Source: Artemia franciscana (lineage: Eukaryota > Arthropoda > Branchiopoda > Anostraca > Artemiidae). From it: a stretch of DNA of 64,000 bases. The notes beneath the pieces are model-generated. The model was not told the origin of the DNA, did not search any database, and was given only the letters and a program-made list of their open reading frames with translations. Positions 32,420 to 44,202 of this stretch are shown here, in pieces. The translations under genes were made by a program, and so were the position numbers. The stretch lies in the NCBI RefSeq assembly GCF_032884065.1, contig NC_088880.1, positions 29,105,298 through 29,169,297 on the forward strand. The letters run 5' to 3'. The stretch's first letter is position 1. The number at the start of each line of letters is the position of its first letter.

Positions 32420-33842
32420 TCTGCTGATTCAATTTACCTGGCTATTAAAAGGCTTAAGTCTAAGTCAGTTGACACCAATGGAATACCAGTGAATCATTTA
32501 CAACCTGATTGCCCCCCTTTAATATCACATTTACAACTACTTTTTGAAATGTGTTTGTGTTGTCCTGTTGTGCCAGACAGTTTCTTGCATGGCATAGTTA
32601 CTTCTATTTTAAAAAGGGGGAAAGATCTATTTTCATGTTCATCTTATTGTCCTATCACTGTTTCTTGTACCTTAAGCAAAGTCCTTGAGTATTTACTTCT
32701 CCCTTCTATAACAGACAATATAAATTTTAGAGTTAACCAGTTTGGTTTCCAGCATGGTCTGGGATGTCAGCATGCCCATAAAGTTCTTTCTACTCTGCTT
32801 TCTGATGCTTCTGGGAAGGGCTATGATCTTTTTTTTTGTTCTTCAGATCTATCTAAGGCTTTTGATTCTGTAGTTCACTCCCAAGCCCTGTTTTCTTTGC
32901 TTAAATGTGGAGTGAATGTTTCTATTGTTTCTTTATTAAAATTTTGGTATGATCATTCTTTCCTTCATGTTAAATCCTCTCCTTCTGATCCTTCTATGTT
33001 AAAGATCTCTGTAAGACAAGGTGGAGTTTTATCTCCATCAATTTTAAAATTTTGTATTGCTGATATTTTAAGTAGTCTTCCAACAACTTACCTTTTAGGT
33101 AGTTCAAATGTCTCATATATTGCTTATGCAGACCATATTCTTCTCATTAGTAGAACTAAATCTGGGCTTTTGGCTTCTGTTTATTCTATCTCTACTGCTT
33201 TCTTGAATGTAGGTCTAACCCTTAACCCTGATAAATATAAATTCCTACATTTTGGTCCTTCTCCTAACCAATCTTATAGACTTAATTGTTCTGAATTTAG
33301 CATTCCATGGGTGACTTCTTTAAGGTGGTTGGGTGTTATCCTTACTAACAATTTAGTCTCTGTTTGTAATAAAATTGTTTCTGATGCTAAGTTTAAACTT
33401 CAAGTGGGTTATTCTAAAATGGTTACGAACAGGGAGAAATGCAACTGCAAAGCCCTTTCCCAAATTTATTCTTGCTTTTGTGATCACTTGGTTTTATATC
33501 TTTCTGGATTGTATCCCATTTTAAAAAGAAAAAATTTAAAGGATCTCAAGTCATCTTATTTTCATTTCCTCTGTTTTTTGTTGTATCTTCTTCCCTGGTA
33601 CAAGATTTCACCTGGTAACAAATTTCAGGGCTCCAGATTTATTAAATAAACTTAAAGTGCTACACCAGAAACTATCCAACTTGATACATTTTACTATTAA
33701 CCCTTTTCATGATCTTCTAAAATGTTTTCTACAGTAATTTAATGTGTTATCTGAAGTTTTTTTTTTGTTTCTGCTTTTTTTTTCTGTGTGTTTGTTTTTA
33801 TACTCTGCTGTTTCAAGCGGGTCACAAATAAATTATTATTAT
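32420..33842 (+). mobile_element. 5'-truncated LINE (Jockey/CR1-superfamily type)
   Basis: Begins in the reverse transcriptase entry region (IKRLKSKSVDTNGIPVNHLQ) and ends after a T-rich 3' UTR with a tail 'aaataaattattattat'. No endonuclease precedes it. Different family from the RTE-like LINEs: it has VRQGGVLSP and a C-terminal LNKLKVLHQKLSN segment in another frame after the main open frame. Confidence 0.8.
32489..33649 (+). pseudogene. LINE reverse transcriptase, long open frame with altered catalytic box
   Basis: 386 codons uninterrupted. Landmarks: SFLHGIVTSILKRGKD, YCPITVSCTLSKVLEYLLL, VNQFGFQHGLGC, SSDLSKAFDSVV, VRQGGVLSPSILKF, SYIAYADHILLIS, LNPDKYKFLHFG and SLRWLGVIL. The usual YADD is YADH, which removes one metal-binding aspartate and predicts an inactive enzyme despite the open frame. 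Past 33,649 coding similarity seems to continue in another frame. Confidence 0.82.
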
Positions 33843-33849
33843 AGGTAAT

Positions 33850-34380
33850 CTAAATTATAGACATATTATGTTGTGGATACATTCGACCTTAAACAAGAGC
33901 TACAAGAGAGAATAACTGTTTTTAAACCTGCTAAGAATTCATAAAGACCTTTTTTGAATTTGTTTAGCTTAGTTTGTTTTTAGCAAAAATGGAGAAGGGT
34001 AAGATACCAGTATCCTAGTCTGCCAGCTAGCATAAGTCACTTGTTACCTCAATTTGTATTTCAGAGTAAAATAGGGTAAAAAAAGCAGCATCCAATTGAG
34101 CAAAATTATGTAAAACTAAAACCCTCACACCTTGTTACCAAAAAGGAATCAAGAAGATTTATATATATAAAAAATAGAAAAAAATCTAAGCTATGCATCA
34201 ATATGGTTAGGCTATTATTAAAATTATTCAATATTGCACAGTTGAAATAATTAGTTTATTAACTAATATTAAGACCTCTTTTGGGAAATATTATTCATCC
34301 TATTTTGATGTCAATATATTTTCAGTGTTTCAGTTTTATTTACATATTAACAGAAAGCTGATTTTCTTTTTTTTTTCTAA
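33850..34380. other. nothing recognised
   Basis: AT-rich sequence with a short TA stretch near 34,163; no feature supported. Confidence 0.5.
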
Positions 34381-34439
34381 AAATGTACTATCTCAAGAAG
34401 TGAAGGTAGGTTCTAACTTTTGATAAAGCTAATGAAATA

Positions 34440-34640
34440 AAACAAAATATGATGGAAATATAATACTTTATTAGGAAAATTGTAAAATTACAACTTAGAA
34501 TTCTATACCCAGAATGCAGAAATGTCTTTAAGAATTGCCTATTGTTACACTTCCAAAAATGTTCCTTCTTGTAAGAGTATAAAGTCATGTTGTGTCCATC
34601 AATGCACTGTTTTGTTGTGGGCAACAACCCCTTATCCTGG
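34440..34640 (-). pseudogene. possible transposase zinc-ribbon remnant (Merlin/ISXO2-like)
   Basis: Minus-strand open frame 34,627-34,388 contains LLPTTKQCIDGHNMTLYSYK then KEHFWKCNNRQF. The pattern C..H/C.M.L......FW.C resembles the zinc-binding N-terminal part of Merlin/ISXO2-type transposases. Only this short motif is seen and the following SIRxGTFF block is not clear, so the call is weak. Confidence 0.25.
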
Positions 34641-34749
34641 AAAATATAGTTGTCTCTTTTTCAGTCTTTGGCAAATCCCAGATCTTCATTTCAAAATATA
34701 TGTTCAGACACTATCTTCTATCACCATGCATAGCAAACTAAATTGAGTT

Positions 34750-35735
34750 TTGTCTTTGTGGCAATGAAACCAGATTTTCTCAGCAAAATTCTAGAGTGTG
34801 TTCTGGATTGAATTGAATCAGTTGAATAATGAACAAGTACCAATCATTTAATTAAGATGTACCTGCATTGTAGTTTGTTTTGCAAAAGAACCTAACTTCA
34901 CTTATTGAGTATGTTCTGAATAATACACAAGTACCAATGTAATTTTCAGTGCTTGATATTTATTCTATAAATCACAAATATCAAGAATATTTTTTTCTTT
35001 TCAATTGCTTGTCAAAACAGAGACCATATTTTTATTTTATGCTAACAAATTATGGGTGAAAATTTCACCAAGAAGGTGGGGCTCTTGTTACTACCCTTGC
35101 ATTACATCATTCTGTAGTAAAATAGGAGTGGTCCAAAAACCCATTGCTATTTTTCTGGAATGCCAGAGAAAAGTGATCTTTAACAAAAAGGGGCCTTTTA
35201 CTCTAAGGTCCAATGTTCGATCTTTTCAGCTCTATTGTTGAGATGATGATTAAAGCCTTTGACTCAAAATATAAAAAATAGGGGCTGCACTGTGTTTACA
35301 GCCCAGTGACATGCCTTCTGACCAAGAATATGCTAGGATAGATGCAATTTAAGCCTTGGTAACTGTGACCACAGAATGATCAGGGGGACCATTCTTCTAT
35401 AGTTTAGAGTAGGCACTAGTACACAACATCAATTTCTGATAGAGTACACCAAGTTGGCTGGGAATGACAAGCATCATCCTAGCCCAACTCTTTTGTATGT
35501 ACATACATGTTAATCACTGTTTATGGGACATAGATGATAGAGAGTTCTGGTTGTATCTTGATGGTTTGGCTTGTCATTCTTTGTTGAGTCTCCTTTTAAA
35601 AACTTCAGCTGATGTTGAAGATGCTTTCTCCTTGCTTAAACAGTTACAATCATTGGTGACACTTTGGCTAAAGAAGTCTTGTATAATTCTACAATTAACT
35701 CTGGGCTTATAAAGCTTCTTAGAATGACCTTGTGT
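34750..35735. other. nothing firm
   Basis: Moderately AT-rich. A plus-strand 82-codon frame (35,464-35,712) has no recognisable content and lies close to LINE debris on the other strand. Confidence 0.45.
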
Positions 35736-35739
35736 TTGT

Positions 35740-37730
35740 CTTTCATCCATCTTTCATATGAGTAGCAATGCCACTGCACTTGCATTGGAAGGTCAAAGAT
35801 TTTGCACTGGAAGGAGTTTTAGGTTAGATAGCCTTTTACTATATGGTTTCTTGCCAATTCCAGAGATGTGTTTGGTAGCCCACCTTTGTGCACCTTCAAT
35901 CAACTGCATATCATCTTTGTAAAAAAGACCAGTAAGGCAGGTTCCAAGGTCAAGAACCAGTCTCACAGTTGTCTTGTATAGCTTCAATGAGACTCCTTGT
36001 GATTGTGTAAGGGCTCTTTTAATAAGTCCTAGGCTAGAACTTGCTTTGGAAACAGTTTATGCAGAGTGTTCAGGGAACTTTAGAAGATTACCTATTGTGA
36101 CTCCCAGGTCTTTGTCACTAGTGCAAGTTGGGAGAGGAATAGGGAATGATGTCTGGTTATCATTCATAGTGTATTGGTCAACCAATCCCAACTGGTCTAG
36201 TCCTCACCATAAGGTAATCACAGCTATCCAACCCTATATACATTGTGTCCCAGTTTAGGAGCCTGTTATTCATGCATAGGATAGATACTTTTTAATTGGA
36301 ATATCTGGCCAAGATTAGGTACTGGCTGAGTACTGGAGGACTCACCCTGTATAAAAATAAAGTAGGGAAAATATCCTGCTTCTTAGAAAAATAACTTCAC
36401 TATGCTATAAACAAGAATCAGTTATAGCTGCATTTGCCTCATCATGGTCCCTCCTAACATTCCAAGTTAAATTTCTTAGTATGTTTCTTAATCCTGTCAT
36501 GGTGGTTATAACATATAGATTTATATTTTGTACATACTTAACTCATGCTTTTTAGTTTTTTATTATTGCTCTTTTTACTCCTTTTGGCAGTCTTAGAAGT
36601 GTTTTAGTTGATAGAGACCATTTTTTTGTGGGTGTTTTTCTTTTCAGGATTGAAATCAGCTACTTTAAAAATTTCCCAGCTTTTCTTGACATTCCCAATT
36701 GCAGCAACATCCTCCCCTTTAACCTTGAATAGGTCCTTCCTTATCTTTTTCTTCATCTTATTCCCAAAAAATAAAATTTTTCTGGATTTTATTTTGCCTC
36801 TTGTTATTTATCTGTATATTAATAACAATGCAGACGTGGTCACTGCTTCCAAGAGCAGAATGGCAATGACAGAGAAAACTCATTCAGAATCATTTTTCAT
36901 AACTAAATCAAGGAGGGAAGGTTGCTATTGGTGCCTAAATCATGTTGGCTGGTCTATGATGTGTTTAAGTAGGTTACCAATTAATGGGATTTGTAATGGC
37001 ACAGAATGGGCTACTTTCAAGGGGGTGCCCCATACCTTTTTGACCCAATCAACATCACATATGTTAAAAGTTCTAAACATAAAAACAGTTGAATTCTTAT
37101 GGGAACTAATTTTAAATAACACATCAGATATGGATTGGTATGAAATAAATTGATCAGGGGCAGATGGACTACGGTAAATTACACTTGTAATAAATCATTG
37201 AGATCAAAATTTAAGACAAATATTTTAGACCCAACTACTAGTGGAAGAATGAGAGGGTAACTCATGGTTTTAGATTTCAGTCCAGTTCTGTATTATATCA
37301 CAACTCCTCTGCAAGATTCAGAGTTGTCCGAATTACTACACAAGTTGAAACCAGGAACTTAAGTGTGGGATTGTTTCTCCTGGGGCACTGAGTTTCCTGG
37401 GCATATTTCACAAACACAAATAATATCAACCCTAAAATCAAAACCAAAAAGCATTTAATCAGAACAAAAAGCAAAAGTATCAGAATTTGTGTAAAGTGCA
37501 CAAAGTGCTTTCCAAATTTGTTTATCTTTGTAATAGTGTTGCCAGTGTTGAGAATTCTGCTTTCAAAAATGATATCAGTGCCTGAATATACACTTAGAAA
37601 AACGTAATTGGTCAATTCCAATGATTCAGCACTATTATAGCTTGTTGAGTTCATGGCACTCTCAATGCTCTCTTGCTTCCTATTTATACTATTCACGTGA
37701 CATTGTTCCATATTTAGAGCTCCATCTGCT
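35740..37730 (-). mobile_element. CR1-like LINE ORF2 debris, minus strand
   Basis: Near 37,100: TFNICDVDWVKKVW and PLIGNLLKHIIDQPT, the GDFN..DW endonuclease block and 'FL...QPTR'. Around 36,700 a basic stretch FFGNKMKKKIRKDLFKVKGE is typical of the linker. Near 35,950: KLYKTTVRLVLDLGTCLTGL and DDMQLIEGAQRWATKHISGI, the CR1 C-terminal signature. The reverse transcriptase core is largely lost. Open frames on the plus strand here (181 codons at 36,608) are antisense shadows. Confidence 0.7.
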
Positions 37731-38149
37731 GTGATTGCACAGGGATTGGGAGTCCCAAGGGTGCCCTGTTTTTTACAACAATGACCTCATTCCTAATTCC
37801 CAGATTCTGCTTGCCTTCAGCAGCATGCCTTTATTCTCCTCCACTAATTCCTTTCTTTTTGGGGGGTCCTCTGCATGAAAGGCTATGTTGCCTTATTTAG
37901 TGTGGGAGAGCCAAGAGCCTTTGTTGAATTTCTGCTTACCTGAGCTAATTTAAATCAATATGGGATCAGGCCTTTTAGTAGCTTGGGTTCTGGAATGCTC
38001 GGAGTTTTGTGCATCCAGAAAATGTTGAATGTTCAGGATAATATAGTAGGGTTGGGCTCTGCCAACTTCTGTACCTGGTCAGAAAATCAATTGCTTGGTA
38101 TGTTCATGAAGGCACCTTAGAAGTGGGCTATTTGGGTTTTTAACCCACT

Positions 38150-38600
38150 TCTGTGATAGCAAACCCGTCAATCCACTGTAATTCCAGTAAAGTAAAATCT
38201 CCAAAAATAAGAACGTTCTTATAATATTACTTCATCACATTATTAATAAAATATGCCGTTGCTAGAAGGGAATTTGTATGACAAGGGGAGCTGGGATTTC
38301 CATAAAAGCAGTCTATGACTACAGGGAGACTTCGCTCTAGAATTGTTATCCATATTTGCTCAACCCAAGGTTTGTAATTTGAATATACTGTAAAAGCTCT
38401 TACCTGGAGCAGAGATCTGATGTACACTGCTACCCCTCTACCATTTGGCTTTGACAGATGGGTAAGTAGCTCAAGCCCAGGTGCTTGAATTTGTACATCA
38501 GTAAGAGCAAAGGCAGTATTTTTTGGTTTCACCTTAGTGAAAGCAAAACACTTAATGCATGCCTCGTTGACATCACTGTATTTCATTCATCTTTGTAGTA
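38150..38600 (-). pseudogene. CR1-like LINE endonuclease fragment
   Basis: Minus-strand frame 38,586-38,227: LELLTHLSKPNGRGVAVYIR (the GGVA.Y.. block), VEQIWITI and CFYGNPSS (YRPP.S). It continues in the next frame with LIFGDFTLLELQWIDG (GDFN.P.IDW). It is a separate copy from the 37.1-kb endonuclease, because the same block occurs twice. Confidence 0.7.
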
Positions 38601-38843
38601 ATTCATTGCTATATAGCACCATAAGTACCTCAACAATAGTATTGCCATCATTAGCTTTGCTTGATCAAAAATCAAATGACTTAAAAGAAATGGTATCCAA
38701 TATGTGCTCATAATTTCTTTTATTCAATCTAGCACTAACATACAATTTAGTTTCTGTATATTTTGTTGAGCCAACTTCACTAGTACTATCCCAAATGGAG
38801 ACACTACTTATAGAACTATTTACAAGTTTTAAAAGGGAACTAT

Positions 38844-39828
38844 TTACAGGATATATCTATTATTCCATGAGATTCTCCTGTGACGAAGTATTTTGACAAT
38901 CTTATTACCTCTGATTACTATGTCCACTTCCCCATTCAATCTTCTCTTATGCAGTCCTTCATATGATGTTTGTCTTTTTTCGCGATCATGCTTTGACACG
39001 TCATTTCTAAATTGAATGGCATCCTTTCTTTCAAAAGATTTCTGAAGGATTAGCTTCTTTATTTCGAAATTTGCCACTGAGAAGATAATTGGGATAGGAC
39101 ATTGAGTACTGGGTCCTGGTGCGGTTGTTATGTTCCCTAGTCTAAGAACGTTCAGGACAGTAACATCACATAATTGATTAGCCTTATAATCACGTACAAA
39201 TTGTGCATCATCAGTTTGTGGAGGAATAAAAAGACCACCATATTAAGTTTTCTTTTTTGTCTCTCATGATCCTCGGCAATCATTGCCTTTACGCGATTTT
39301 TGAACTGTTCATCTAAAACTTCTCTTAATGTAGCTACTTTGGCAGTCACTAAGTCTTTTAAGGCGTTATTGTCCTTTGCCATTCCTGAAGATTGCTCAAG
39401 AGTATGAATCCTATCTTCTATTGCCTTAAATTGTCAATTTCCGCTTTGAGTTCATCTTTAAAGCTAGCAAAAGGGTCCTTAACTGCCTTCTTAATCTTAA
39501 CATCCAGGGTCTTTACTGTATTCTCAAAACCCCTAAGAGAGCTCTTAATAGACGCATTAACAACTCGCGCAATCTCGGAGGCATTAACATTGCTCGCTTG
39601 GGTGTTCCCCTTGCACATTGGACATTTCTATTGACAACCCATACAACAAGTAATTTTTGTAAGTTAGATTTATTCTGGTTCCAAGAGCTCAAGACATTGA
39701 ATACACAAACAGCAATCGCAATCATCATAATTCATAGCATCTGATTCCTCGCTTAAATTAATTGCACAAGACGAACACTTGTCCTGTCCTTTTACTGGGC
39801 TAGAACGCGTCCGTTTGTTACCAGCCAT
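38844..39828 (-). pseudogene. CR1-like LINE ORF1 (zinc finger, coiled coil, RRM-like end)
   Basis: Minus strand, in pieces: MAGNKRTRSSPVKGQDKCSS with CSSC, CDCCLCIQC (PHD/zinc-finger-like); then NASEIARVVNASIKSSLRGF and VKDPFASFKDELKAEIDNLR with MAKDNNALKDLVTAKVATLR (coiled coil); then FERKDAIQFRNDVSKHDREK and LNGEVDIVIRGNKIVKI, matching the C-terminal nucleic-acid-binding part of many LINE ORF1 proteins. At least two frame changes. The order (ORF1 then endonuclease downstream on the minus strand) fits one element with the 38.2-kb fragment. Confidence 0.65.
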
Positions 39829-39899
39829 AACTCTTGGAAAAATAGGCAAATATTTGGTGGCAAGTCGTGGGCAAATAACAAAGCGCAAAGTTTAAAAAT

Positions 39900-40720
39900 G
39901 ACCTATATCATGGCCACTATCTAAGGAAGGAATGAAGGCTTCACGCTTCACTTAATATCTATAAACTACTTATCTCTAATATTTATGATACAACTTTGTG
40001 TTCTTAGGGGTTAATTAATTGTTCTTTCGTCAACCAGAAAATATAGCACGCGATGTTGTATCGGCAACTCTGCGTCGACAGCCAATTATTGACAACGTCG
40101 GAATGATAGTTCAAATCCTCTGGGATTTGAAGATTATAAGTCTATTTACGGGAAAAAGGGAGATAATTCATAGGTAAAACACATTTGAAAAGACACTTTA
40201 AGTGTTATGTATCACTTGTAATAAACAGAAGCTTGGGATAATGTCTTTGTCTTACAATAGAGTCAGTAATCCATTCAGTTATTTTCAGTGTAACACATGC
40301 ATTTGTTTACCAACATACTGTTGGTAAACAAATTCAGAACTTGTCCGCCAAGCCTAAAAAGCTTACTCCCAATCATCAGCCAATCCCAACTATCTATATT
40401 ATATAAGATGTATTTTAGCCAAAGTACTGATCCAAAATTAGATGCTGTTGAAGTTTTGTTTTTTCTGCTAGCCTCTGATTATACTATAAGGTATTTGATA
40501 GTTAAAATTTGTTTCTGTCCCTTAAAGTTGATATACAGATGGAATTCGCGTATTTTGTCAATTTTTGACTAAGTAAGATTTTTGTTATTTTTTATTGTTA
40601 GTTTTTTTGGAGTTTTTTACTTTTTATTTTGCTGAAGATGATCATGAATCATGTAGATGAAAAACACACTTGGACCGTATTTTATTCACGAAATTTTGTC
40701 ATACACCTCATTTACTTTGT
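39900..40720. other. nothing recognised
   Basis: AT-rich; a direct 'ttaccaacatactg..' doublet near 40,305. No gene or clear repeat. Confidence 0.5.
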
Positions 40721-40724
40721 ATGA

Positions 40725-41085
40725 TAGAGGACACTTACTTAGACTTAGATCCTCCAATGCCTGGGAACGCATAGGGCAGCAGCAGTTGACCTCGAACTAT
40801 GCTGATCTTTTGCTAAAGACCATTTCGAGTTCATTCCGAGTGGTTCAAAGACTCATAGCCTTTTTCTCCAGGGATCGCCCAAGTGTGCTGCGTTATCTAC
40901 CACTCCTTCGAATGCCGGGTGAGGTCCAACACTATACATTGTGTGGGAGGTGTCCTTTGCTCTTGCATGTCTTATGGCCCCAATACTTCCATCTTCTCAT
41001 CCTGATCTCGTCGATCACCAGTGGTTGTTTGGTATTAGCTCTTATATGGGCATTTGATAGAAGGACAGTGCGGTATTTATCATAA
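40725..41085 (-). mobile_element. LINE 3' coding fragment, third RTE-type family
   Basis: Minus strand: IRMRRWKYWGHKTCKSKGHL, then CWTSPGIRRSGR, RSTLGRSLEKKAMSL and TRNELEMVFSKRSA. This is the 'RRWKWIGH.LRKPDGHL..ALNWNPQGKR..GRP..TWRR.LEKE...GKTWNELE' block found in RTE/BovB-like LINEs. Two or more stops. The apparent 142-codon plus-strand frame here is an antisense shadow. Confidence 0.8.
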
Positions 41086-41089
41086 CTTA

Positions 41090-42280
41090 TGTTGGGTTTA
41101 AGAGGGCAATCCCGATTTGAATAGGGATATGAAATTACTTATTCTGATAAATAGAATGAAAAATGGACAGAGTAAATCTTACTGTAGCAAACCAAGAAAT
41201 TATGTGTAAAATTACGTTTAGAAATTATGTGTAAATTATGTTTAATTATAAAGAATTATGTGTAAAATTATTTGATTCTTGTTATTTTTGTCTAATAGCT
41301 TTTGTAGTGGTTCTAAATATCATGATAGTGAGAGGCTTATAACTTCCTTTTTACATTTTACTGCGGTTATATTATTATATTTTTATCTATACTTAATTAT
41401 TAATTATATTGTATTTTTACCTTATTTAAAGAAAGATAGATTTTGTTGTTATTGGATTGTTGTTATCATAGTTTCCTTTAGTCCTAGCTTCCAATGTCCA
41501 TAATAATATAGGCAATCAATAATTGTAAATTAAAGAAAAGAATAAAGCCTACTGTATCTTTAAGTAGTATTACCTTTAGAGCACATTGACAATAATCTTT
41601 TGATGATGACTTTTTCCTTCATGTATTTCGCTTTTTTTCCATTGATGTGTACTGGATTCCCTTTTATATAAAAATGATTCTGATTTAGACCTAGTTCTCC
41701 CTTCTGAATCCAAATGTTCACTCATATTTCCCTAAAACTTGCTCAGGTTATTTGAATCTTAAGGAGGAGTTAGAAATTCAAGCACTTAAAACCACGTAAA
41801 CTGTTGGCAAGCACATACGGGGGAATTTCTTTCAGAGGGAGGGAGGGATAAAAAATAAGATTTGTCTTGTAATTTGAGTAAGAAATGCCTAGAAGTTCTG
41901 AAAATGTTTGAAGTTTTCTAGTTGACGGGCCCTGAGGACCCCCTGTGCGTACTTCCCAGGCTGACGATATCTTAGATGAGCCCTGATTTATAACATTTTG
42001 TCATTTGATTTAACCTATCTTTTATTCCGATTTTTTATTTATTTTTAGTCTATTTATATTCTTATTAATTCGAGTTTTTGTTATGTTACATTATTTTGTC
42101 CAATATTTGTAATTGTTAATACTCATCTGCTCTAGCCAAAGGGTATTCTATTGGTGTTGATTTTTTTGACTGTTTTTTGTTGGAATTGGGCAATTATGTA
42201 AGGATACGCCCTCTATCAATTGCTTACTTACTGTAGTATCAACAAAGACGTCGTTCTTTCTTTTTTCGGCATCATCTTGT
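41090..42280. other. nothing recognised
   Basis: AT-rich, short 'gaattatgtgtaaaatta' repeats near 41,200-41,270. No supported gene. Confidence 0.5.
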
Positions 42281-42281
42281 A

Positions 42282-42530
42282 GAATTGTCTGAACTGTCTG
42301 ACTCTTATACTTTATTTTCCATTTTTTAATATATTTTTCATTTTCATCCTCTACAATTAGAACTGCCCGACTCTTATATTTTATTTTTCATTTTCTAATA
42401 TATTTTTATTTTCGTCTTCTACATTTGGAACTGTCTGACTCTTATATTTTATTTTTCATTTTCGTTTTCTATAGTTAGAACTGTCTGACTCATATATTTT
42501 ATTTTTAATTTTCTAATATATAGTTTTTAT
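42282..42530 (+). repeat. four tandem ~65-75-bp units
   Basis: 'gaactgtctgactcttatat' followed by 'tttatttttcattttctaat' and 'attttcgtcttctaca' repeats four times with small length changes. Confidence 0.8.
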
Positions 42531-43257
42531 TTGTTTTTTGCTTCTTGGCAATAACCTTCTGATGTGTAACATATTCTTAAGATTGTAAAATGCTTAAATA
42601 AGCCAATTTTAGCAGTTTCTATTATTACTTTCTTGCGACATAAATGGTCTTAGGCTGACTACAGAAATACCTTGAGGCAGACATAGCAACATCATTCTGT
42701 TAAGCATAGTTTTGGGGTTAGAAGGTAGAACGCATACATGTTTTTTTATATATAGGTCCAAAATTAACAATTTTGTAGTTGGGGACGAGGGAATCAGAAT
42801 GTTTTTTTGGGGTGTGTGCAAAACATCCCCAAAAATTCGCTACTTTTTAAAATATCGGAAATTTTGTTTGTTTTTGACAGTGTATGTGAGGACTGGTGTC
42901 AATGGGATTAATTTACATAGTAAATAAAAAGGTGAATTATATAAAAAACAAAGAAAATATGAAAAAAATGTCAAAATAATATATTTCAGTGGACTTTGTG
43001 CAAATGGGCAGGCAGAAAAGATAAAATACCAAAGATATCGTTTTAACTGCACAATACAGAAAATGAAAAAGCACTAGACAGGTGTCCTCGTTGCCGAGGG
43101 CTGGGGCATTAGGCAGGCGTCAACAGAGGATTAAAAGGTACTGTTTAGTCATGTATTTTAGCAGACACCTATATGACTACTATTACAACAGGTAGAGGTC
43201 ATTAAGTTTTTACACATGGAGGCAAAATTTTACCTTTGCGGGAAACAGCCTATATTT

Positions 43258-43620
43258 CTAGTGTTGGTACCCAGGTTTCCTATAACCCACATCTAACCGT
43301 GTTCGTAGTTGCTTATAGATGAGATCACTTTCTCTCAGAGTTTTTTGGATGTTGGGGTTATTATTCATTTGAAATTGGTTCAAAGCTATAGTGAAGTTGA
43401 AACCATTGAGCTGATCTCTCAAGATCAGCTCAGAAAACACAGCAGAAAACAAATCTTGGGACCTATCAGAAATACAGCGGAACAGAATTAAAAATCGAAG
43501 GTGAAATACCTCGTTGTCTCTTTTTTCTCGAAAATCTAAAAGAAGAAGCCGTAAAAAATAAACACATTCCTTGTTCTTTGGCTTGGCCATGGTCGTGTAG
43601 AAAATATAGTTAGACAGCAT
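43258..43620 (-). CDS. unrecognised open frame, 110-120 codons
   Basis: From 43,620, or an internal ATG at 43,590 (MAKPKNKECVYFLRLLLLDF). The product continues DFREKRDNEVFHLRFLILF, DRSQDLFSAVFSELILRD, NNNPNIQKTLRESDLIYKQL and RTRLDVGYRKPGYQH. It has mixed, coding-like composition with no repeat or LINE hallmark. No paralogue or domain recognised; no polyadenylation signal close after the stop. Could be a small gene or one exon. Confidence 0.35.
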   Translation of the reverse strand: MLSNYIFYTTMAKPKNKECVYFLRLLLLDFREKRDNEVFHLRFLILFRCISDRSQDLFSAVFSELILRDQLNGFNFTIALNQFQMNNNPNIQKTLRESDLIYKQLRTRLDVGYRKPGYQH

Positions 43621-43873
43621 TTGTGAGCGATCAAGTATAATGACAGGATTTATGGAATATAGCCTAGTATTGATAACAGCATAGATTGGTCGTGTTTTGC
43701 GCCCGGTTAATATCCATATTACCCAATAGGCTGTTTCCCCGAGTTTTTTTTTTTTTTTTTTTTTTCTTTTTTACCACGGCCTGGCAGGCTAAAAGATTTT
43801 ATCGTTTACCGCGACGCACCTTGTGAAAAAAAAACAACTTTTGCTTAAGAAAAAAGATTTATAAATCTAGATA

Positions 43874-43879
43874 TTTATT
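43874..43879 (-). promoter_or_regulatory. possible polyadenylation signal for the 43.9-kb frame
   Basis: AATAAA on the minus strand, 60 bp after the stop codon of the frame ending at 43,939. Confidence 0.35.
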
Positions 43880-43938
43880 TACTGATTTTATACACAAAAT
43901 TCGAAAATATTTATATAAAAATATAATTAATAAAAAGG

Positions 43939-44202
43939 TCAATAATTATATTCATTTAAAGCCTTGTAAGCGAAGTAAACGTTGTTTGTTCCGTCTTTTT
44001 TTCCCAGTGAAGAAAAATCAAGTGATAGATATAGATGCTGTTCGGGAACGGGTATAGATGTCGGTATATATTCAAAGGGAGGGGGCACCATGGGAGGGTC
44101 CCAACACCTAGTAACGTTAGCAGCACGACGTCCAGGAGTCGTTGTTTGCAAAGCACAAATATGAAAGTTATAGAAAAAAGTAAAAATATAAATGTTTGCC
44201 AC
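43939..44202 (-). CDS. possible terminal exon or small gene, unknown product
   Basis: 87 codons on the minus strand. The segment after residue 17 reads LQTTTPGRRAANVTRCWDPP, MVPPPFEYIPTSIPVPEQHL and YLSLDFSSLGKKDGTNNVYF, ending AYKALNEYNY. The proline-rich coding-like composition stands out from the AT-rich surroundings. AATAAA (minus) lies 60 bp past the stop. The 5' edge is only ~35 bp from the LINE at 44.24 kb, so upstream exons would lie beyond that insertion. Family unknown. Confidence 0.4.
   Translation of the reverse strand: MANIYIFTFFYNFHICALQTTTPGRRAANVTRCWDPPMVPPPFEYIPTSIPVPEQHLYLSLDFSSLGKKDGTNNVYFAYKALNEYNY

Noticed and set aside
36608-37153. 181-codon plus-strand protein
   Set aside because: It overlaps minus-strand CR1-like endonuclease blocks and its own sequence matches nothing I know.
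40657-41085. 142-codon plus-strand protein
   Set aside because: The minus strand reads as a LINE reverse transcriptase C terminus, so the plus frame is a shadow.
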